DNA of 26,928 nt from JALXDT01 sp964634755 (GTDB taxonomy: Bacteria; Acidobacteriota; Aminicenantia; JAMOAD01): contig CAZWJH010000025.1 of assembly GCA_964634755.1 (NCBI GenBank), forward strand, positions 1 to 26,928. Direction: 5' to 3'. Below, piece by piece: positions 23,433 to 26,928 of the stretch (within the stretch, counting starts at the first letter, position 1; the number at the start of each line of letters is the position of its first letter). The translations under genes and the position numbers were made by a program. The notes below the pieces were generated by a model. That model saw only the letters and a list, made by a program, of their open reading frames with translations. It did not search any database and was not told where the DNA came from.

Positions 23433-24330
23433 GGCTAATTCCTATGGAAAATTAAATCTTTTTCTTGAGATAACAGGAAAGAGAGAAGATGACTATCATG
23501 AAATTTTTTCTTTGTTTCAAACGATTTCAATAGCAGATAGAATTATAATTGAAAAAGGGAAAGGAAGTATTAAGATAGAATTTTCTGATAAGAATATAAA
23601 AGTGGATGGCAAAAATACAGTGGTTAAAGCAGTTAATGCACTTGGAGTTAAAGAAGGTGTCCGAATTTTTATTGAAAAAAAAATCCCTGCTGGTAGTGGA
23701 CTTGGAGGAGGAAGTTCCAATGCTGCAACTGTACTTTTATTATTAAACAATATTTTAGATTTGAAGATACCTTTTGAAAAACTATGGGAAATCTCTTGTG
23801 AAATAGGTTCTGATGTTCCCTTTTTTTTGTTTGGGGGGGCTGCTTTAGTAATGGGAAGAGGTGAAATTGTTGTTCCTGTACCCACAACTCCTTATAGATA
23901 TTTTCTCCTAAAAATTCCTAAAATTAATGTTTCCACAAAGTCTGTTTACGAAAACTTGACAGAATATGGAGATAAAAGTAAAATATATGCTCATTTTTTA
24001 GGAGGAAATTTTAATAGGTTTATTAATAGATTGGAAGAGGTAGCTTTTAAACTCTACCCTGAACTAAGAGAGGTAAAAAAAGAGATGCTTAATTTAAGCG
24101 ATTTTGTATTGATGAGCGGAAGTGGAGCAAGCTTTTTTGCAGGTTTCAAGGAAAAATCTAAAATTCCGCAGATAAAGAGGGAAGATTTGTACTTATTTGA
24201 GGTTGTAGATAGAAAAAGATATTTCTCTAATTTTGGGGCGTCGCCAAGCGGTAAGGCATCAGGTTTTGGTCCTGACATTCGGGGGTTCGAATCCTCCCGC
24301 CCCAGTATAAAAAAGAGAGGAGAGGAGTAA
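23419..24330 (+). CDS. ispE: 4-diphosphocytidyl-2-C-methyl-D-erythritol kinase
   Basis: A GHMP-family kinase of the MEP isoprenoid pathway that phosphorylates CDP-ME. The N-terminal SYGKLNLFLEITGKREDDYHE, ATP loop PAGSGLGGGSSNAA, EIGSDVPFFLFGGAALVMGRGE and LMSGSGASFFAGF are all present. AAGGAG precedes the ATG, which overlaps the upstream gene by 14 bases. The frame has no stop before the tRNA-Gln gene and runs through it: residues 273-303 are encoded by the tRNA and the bases after it, whereas family proteins of 268-285 residues would end near 272. A TAA in the -1 frame lies at 24228-24230. The real C-terminus is therefore uncertain. Confidence 0.9.
   Translation: MNRIEANSYGKLNLFLEITGKREDDYHEIFSLFQTISIADRIIIEKGKGSIKIEFSDKNIKVDGKNTVVKAVNALGVKEGVRIFIEKKIPAGSGLGGGSSNAATVLLLLNNILDLKIPFEKLWEISCEIGSDVPFFLFGGAALVMGRGEIVVPVPTTPYRYFLLKIPKINVSTKSVYENLTEYGDKSKIYAHFLGGNFNRFINRLEEVAFKLYPELREVKKEMLNLSDFVLMSGSGASFFAGFKEKSKIPQIKREDLYLFEVVDRKRYFSNFGASPSGKASGFGPDIRGFESSRPSIKKRGEE
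24234..24305 (+). tRNA. tRNA-Gln (anticodon UUG)
   Basis: A 72-base cloverleaf: acceptor stem TGGGGCG (24234-24240) with CGCCCCA (24298-24304), D arm GCCAAGCGGTAAGGC, anticodon stem TCAGG/CCTGA around the loop TTTTGGT (anticodon TTG), and T arm GGGGGTTCGAATCCTCC. The U1-A72 pair and discriminator G73 are known identity features of tRNA-Gln. CCA is not encoded. It lies in sense inside the ispE reading frame and 26 bases before prs. Confidence 0.97.
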
Positions 24331-24331
24331 A

Positions 24332-25279
24332 GTGCTTTTTGAAAAAATTAAAATTTTTGCAGGTTCTTCTAATCCTGAATTAGCGGAAAAACTTGCAGAA
24401 TACCTTGAACTACCTTTGGGAAATCAAATTTTGAAGACTTTCTCAGATGGAGAGATAAGATATCAGATGCTTGAAAATATTAGGGGGGCTGATATCTTTA
24501 TCTTTCAATCTTTTTCCAATGATGTTAATTTTCATATAATGGAACTCCTTATAATGGGAGATGCTGCAAGGAGAGCTTCTGCCGGAAGAATAACAGCTGT
24601 TATCCCATACTATGGCTATGCAAGACAGGATAGGAAAGACAGACCAAGGGTTCCTATTTCCAGCAGGTTGGTAGCAGACATTATTACAGCAAGTGGATTT
24701 AACAGAGTTCTTACTATAGATCTCCATGCTCCTCAGATTCAAGGATTCTTTAATATTCCGCTTGATAATCTTATGGCTCTTCCGATTCTTGTGGAGCATT
24801 TTAAAAAAATGATGCCAGATGAAAATGTTGTAGTTGTTTCCCCTGATGCTGGAGGGGTTGAGAGGGCAAGGATGTTCGCAGAGGAACTAAATGCATACCT
24901 TGCAATAGTGGATAAAAGAAGGTATGAGCCAAACAAAGCTGAGTTAAGACATATAATAGGGAAGGTGAAGGATAAAATTGCGGTTATTGTTGATGATATC
25001 GTTGATACTGCTGGAACTTTGTCAAATACAGTTGAGGCCTTGATTAGAAAAGGAGCTGTAAAAGTCTATGCCGCGGCGACCCACGCGGTTCTTTCAGGTC
25101 CTGCTCTTGAAAGGATAAGAAATTCAAGCCTTGAAAAATTAATCGTTACAGATACAATACCTTTATCTGAAGAAACGAAAAAATGTAAAAAAATAGAGGT
25201 TTTATCAACAGCTCCCTTGTTGGGAGAAGCTATAAGAAGTATACATGAGGAAACCTCAGTTAGCAGACTATTTTTATAA
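24332..25279 (+). CDS. prs: Ribose-phosphate pyrophosphokinase (PRPP synthetase)
   Basis: This enzyme makes PRPP from ribose-5-phosphate and ATP for purine, pyrimidine, NAD, His and Trp synthesis. The 315 residues match class I enzymes: KIFAGSSNPELAEKLAEYL, the flexible-loop YGYARQDRKDRPR, DLHAPQIQGFF, VVSPDAGGVERAR and the PRPP-binding loop VIVDDIVDTAGTL. The start is GTG at 24332 behind GAGGAG, one base after the end of the ispE frame. Identity is certain. Confidence 0.97.
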   Translation: MLFEKIKIFAGSSNPELAEKLAEYLELPLGNQILKTFSDGEIRYQMLENIRGADIFIFQSFSNDVNFHIMELLIMGDAARRASAGRITAVIPYYGYARQDRKDRPRVPISSRLVADIITASGFNRVLTIDLHAPQIQGFFNIPLDNLMALPILVEHFKKMMPDENVVVVSPDAGGVERARMFAEELNAYLAIVDKRRYEPNKAELRHIIGKVKDKIAVIVDDIVDTAGTLSNTVEALIRKGAVKVYAAATHAVLSGPALERIRNSSLEKLIVTDTIPLSEETKKCKKIEVLSTAPLLGEAIRSIHEETSVSRLFL

Positions 25280-25291
25280 AGGAGTGAAAAA

Positions 25292-25948
25292 ATGGAACAC
25301 ATGGAAATTAAAGCGGAGTTAAGAGAAAAAAAGGGAAAAGAATTAGCTAAAAAGCTTAGAGCTGAAGGCAAATTGCCGGCTGTTATTTATGGCGAAAACA
25401 AAGAAAGCGTGGCTCTTACTGTCAGCCTTGATGATATTAAAGCAATTCTTAAATCAAAAATGGGTATAAACACTACATTAAAGCTCAAATATGGAAAGAA
25501 GACAGAAGATGCTATGATCTACGAGCTCCAATATGATTATCTTGGCAGAGACATAATTCATGTTGATTTTAAAAGAGTTGACCTCAATAAACCGGTTGAA
25601 ATTACCGTTCCTGTTCACTTGAAAGGAACGCCTATTGGAGTTAAACAGGAAGGAGGCTTTCTTGATTTTATTACAAGAGAAATTGAGCTTATGTGTTTAC
25701 CAAAAGATATTATAGAAGAGATAGAAGTTGATGTTAGTGAACTTCATGCAGGTCAGTCTCTTAAGGTTTCAGATCTTGATCTTGGTGAAAAATATTCTTT
25801 GATTACCGATGAGTCTGTGGTCATTGCAACGATCACAGCTGCGGTTGAAGAGGAAGAGGAAGAAGTTGAAGAGGAAGAGGTTGAGGGAGAAGAAAAAGCA
25901 GAACCTGAAGTGGAAGAAAAAGGTAAAAGTGAACCAGAGGAAGAGTAA
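25292..25948 (+). CDS. rplY: Large ribosomal subunit protein bL25 (CTC/TL5 type)
   Basis: This protein binds 5S rRNA in the 50S subunit. The 218 residues comprise the L25 domain (LREKKGKELAKKLRAEGKLPAVIYG near the N-terminus), the C-terminal beta domain of the longer CTC/TL5 form (KRVDLNKPVEITVPVHLKGTP, DVSELHAGQSLKVSDL) and a Glu-rich low-complexity tail of about 35 residues. GGAGTG precedes the ATG. The next gene, pth, follows in six bases, an order seen in many bacteria. Confidence 0.95.
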   Translation: MEHMEIKAELREKKGKELAKKLRAEGKLPAVIYGENKESVALTVSLDDIKAILKSKMGINTTLKLKYGKKTEDAMIYELQYDYLGRDIIHVDFKRVDLNKPVEITVPVHLKGTPIGVKQEGGFLDFITREIELMCLPKDIIEEIEVDVSELHAGQSLKVSDLDLGEKYSLITDESVVIATITAAVEEEEEEVEEEEVEGEEKAEPEVEEKGKSEPEEE

Positions 25949-25954
25949 ACAACT

Positions 25955-26545
25955 GTGCTTATCTTTGGTCTTGGAAATCCGGGCGAAGACTACTGCAAAA
26001 CAAGGCATAATGTGGGTTTTATGGGGATAGACAGAATAGCAGAAAAATTCGGAGTAAAAACGGATAAGAGTAAAAACAGTAGTGTTTTTGGAGAATTTAA
26101 TTTTAAAGGGAGGAGGCACTATATTATAAAACCTATGACCTATATGAATTTATCGGGGAAATCTGTGAAAAGGTGGGTAAATGAGAAAAAAGTAATTCCC
26201 GAAGAGGTATTGGTAATATATGATGATATAGATCTCCCTCTTGGAACTCTCAGATTGAGAAAAGAAGGAGGTGCTGGTACTCACAAAGGAATGATTTCAA
26301 TAATTGAAGGGCTAAAAACGGAAAAATTCCCGAGGTTAAGAGTTGGGATAAACAATGGAGAAAGGTATTATAATCTTGCAGATTTTGTGCTCTCTGTATT
26401 TCCTGAAAGGGAATTTGAAATAATAAAAAAAGTAGTCGATACGATACCCGAAATTATAGTTAGTTTATTAAGTATTGGTATTGAAAAAACTATGACAAAA
26501 TTTAATAAAAGAAAACCCTTGCTTGCCGATGAATCGGTAGGCTAA
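25955..26545 (+). CDS. pth: Peptidyl-tRNA hydrolase
   Basis: Pth releases peptides from tRNA dropped by ribosomes. The 196 residues start LIFGLGNPGEDYCKTRHNVGF, with the catalytic His in RHNVGF, then KPMTYMNLSGKSV, YDDIDLPLGTLRLRKEGGAGTHKGM and PRLRVGI, all family signatures. The start codon is GTG at 25955, the only start that preserves the conserved N-terminus; its nearest purine-rich site, GAGGAAG, is about 11 bases away. Confidence 0.96.
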   Translation: MLIFGLGNPGEDYCKTRHNVGFMGIDRIAEKFGVKTDKSKNSSVFGEFNFKGRRHYIIKPMTYMNLSGKSVKRWVNEKKVIPEEVLVIYDDIDLPLGTLRLRKEGGAGTHKGMISIIEGLKTEKFPRLRVGINNGERYYNLADFVLSVFPEREFEIIKKVVDTIPEIIVSLLSIGIEKTMTKFNKRKPLLADESVG

Positions 26546-26564
26546 AAACCATAAGGAGGATTAA

Positions 26565-26924
26565 ATGAAAAATTATGAGTTAATGTTTATTCTCAAACCT
26601 AACCTCTCAGAAGAGGAGAGGAAAAAAACAGTTGACATTATCAAAAACATCATTGTTGAAGGTGGTGGAGAAATCACAAGAGAAGAGGATTGGGGCAAGA
26701 GAACCCTTGCCTATGAAATCCAAAAATTCACGGAAGGTTATTATGTTCTTCTTAATTTCACAGCTCCACCAAACATTCCGTTGGAACTTGAAACCAGAAT
26801 AAGACACACAGAGGCTATTTTAAGGTGGCTTATAATCAAGCTTGACAGAGAGCTGAAAAAACCTGAAAAGTTAGAAAAGAAAAGAGCTAAAAAGCCTGAG
26901 AAACCAGCAACATCAGAGTTTTAA
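26565..26924 (+). CDS. rpsF: Small ribosomal subunit protein bS6
   Basis: A 119-residue S6 protein: NYELMFILKPNLSEEE at the N-terminus, EDWGKRTLAYEIQKFTEGYYVLLNF in the middle, TRIRHTEAILRWLIIKLD near the end, then a Lys/Pro/Glu-rich tail. AAGGAGG lies seven bases before the ATG. The gene ends four bases before the window edge, where AAGGAG (26923-26928) looks like the ribosome site of the next gene, perhaps ssb or rpsR. Confidence 0.96.
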   Translation: MKNYELMFILKPNLSEEERKKTVDIIKNIIVEGGGEITREEDWGKRTLAYEIQKFTEGYYVLLNFTAPPNIPLELETRIRHTEAILRWLIIKLDRELKKPEKLEKKRAKKPEKPATSEF

Positions 26925-26928
26925 GGAG

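Noticed and set aside
24197..24225. Separate promoter for tRNA-Gln/prs inside ispE (TTGAGG, 17 bp, TATTTC)
   Set aside because: The -10 match is poor; in an AT-rich sequence such a pair is expected by chance.
24235..24330. Tail GASPSGKASGFG... as a genuine IspE domain
   Set aside because: It is simply the translation of the tRNA-Gln gene and the bases after it; reported as a processing puzzle, not as a domain.
25847..25945. Purine-rich GAAGAGGAAG repeats at the end of rplY as a DNA repeat array
   Set aside because: They encode the Glu-rich tail common to long L25/CTC proteins; low complexity explains them.

Overview
The window reads as the dnaA-end of a chromosome from an AT-rich (roughly one third G+C by eye), diderm (Gram-negative-type) bacterium. 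Supporting signs are a TonB-dependent outer-membrane receptor, ADP-heptose/LPS inner-core genes, a LolB-like domain and a GyrB with the long TOPRIM insertion. Shine-Dalgarno sites of the AAGGAG/GGAGG type are used inside operons, while several first genes look leaderless. I cannot name the phylum with confidence.

Layout: (1) 1-10256, plus strand: dnaA, an AT-rich gap that is a candidate replication origin, then dnaN-recF-gyrB-gyrA in tight succession and a long-chain acyl-CoA synthetase. (2) 10253-17126, minus strand: a membrane histidine-kinase-like protein with a degenerate ATPase part, an nptA-phoU-uvrD(pcrA) operon, and a BtuB-type TonB receptor under a cobalamin riboswitch. (3) 17127-17744, no protein gene: the riboswitch and its promoter, a 41-nt imperfect hairpin, and a structured G+C-enriched segment that may be an unannotated RNA. 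(4) 17745-21046, plus strand: a conserved-looking unknown protein, split HldE kinase and nucleotidyltransferase genes, and a family 9 (heptosyl) glycosyltransferase, forming an LPS inner-core operon. (5) 21093-26928, plus strand: a TPR protein with a LolB-like C-terminal domain, ispE, tRNA-Gln(UUG), prs, rplY (L25/CTC), pth and rpsF. This resembles the lolB-ispE-prs order of gammaproteobacteria.

How the parts fit: the first block is replication initiation, clamp, repair and supercoiling. The heptose genes make and transfer ADP-heptose to LPS, and the TPR/LolB-like protein may serve outer-membrane assembly. The B12 receptor is an outer-membrane importer controlled by its own cofactor. The last block mixes isoprenoid, nucleotide and translation housekeeping genes.

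Most notable observations: the tRNA-Gln gene lies wholly inside the open reading frame of ispE in sense orientation. A structured intergenic RNA candidate sits at about 17500-17630. A recurring promoter layout puts the -10 box 5-11 nt from the start codon, suggesting leaderless mRNAs. The TPR plus LolB-like fusion occupies the lolB position. No CRISPR array, insertion sequence, prophage or rRNA was seen.
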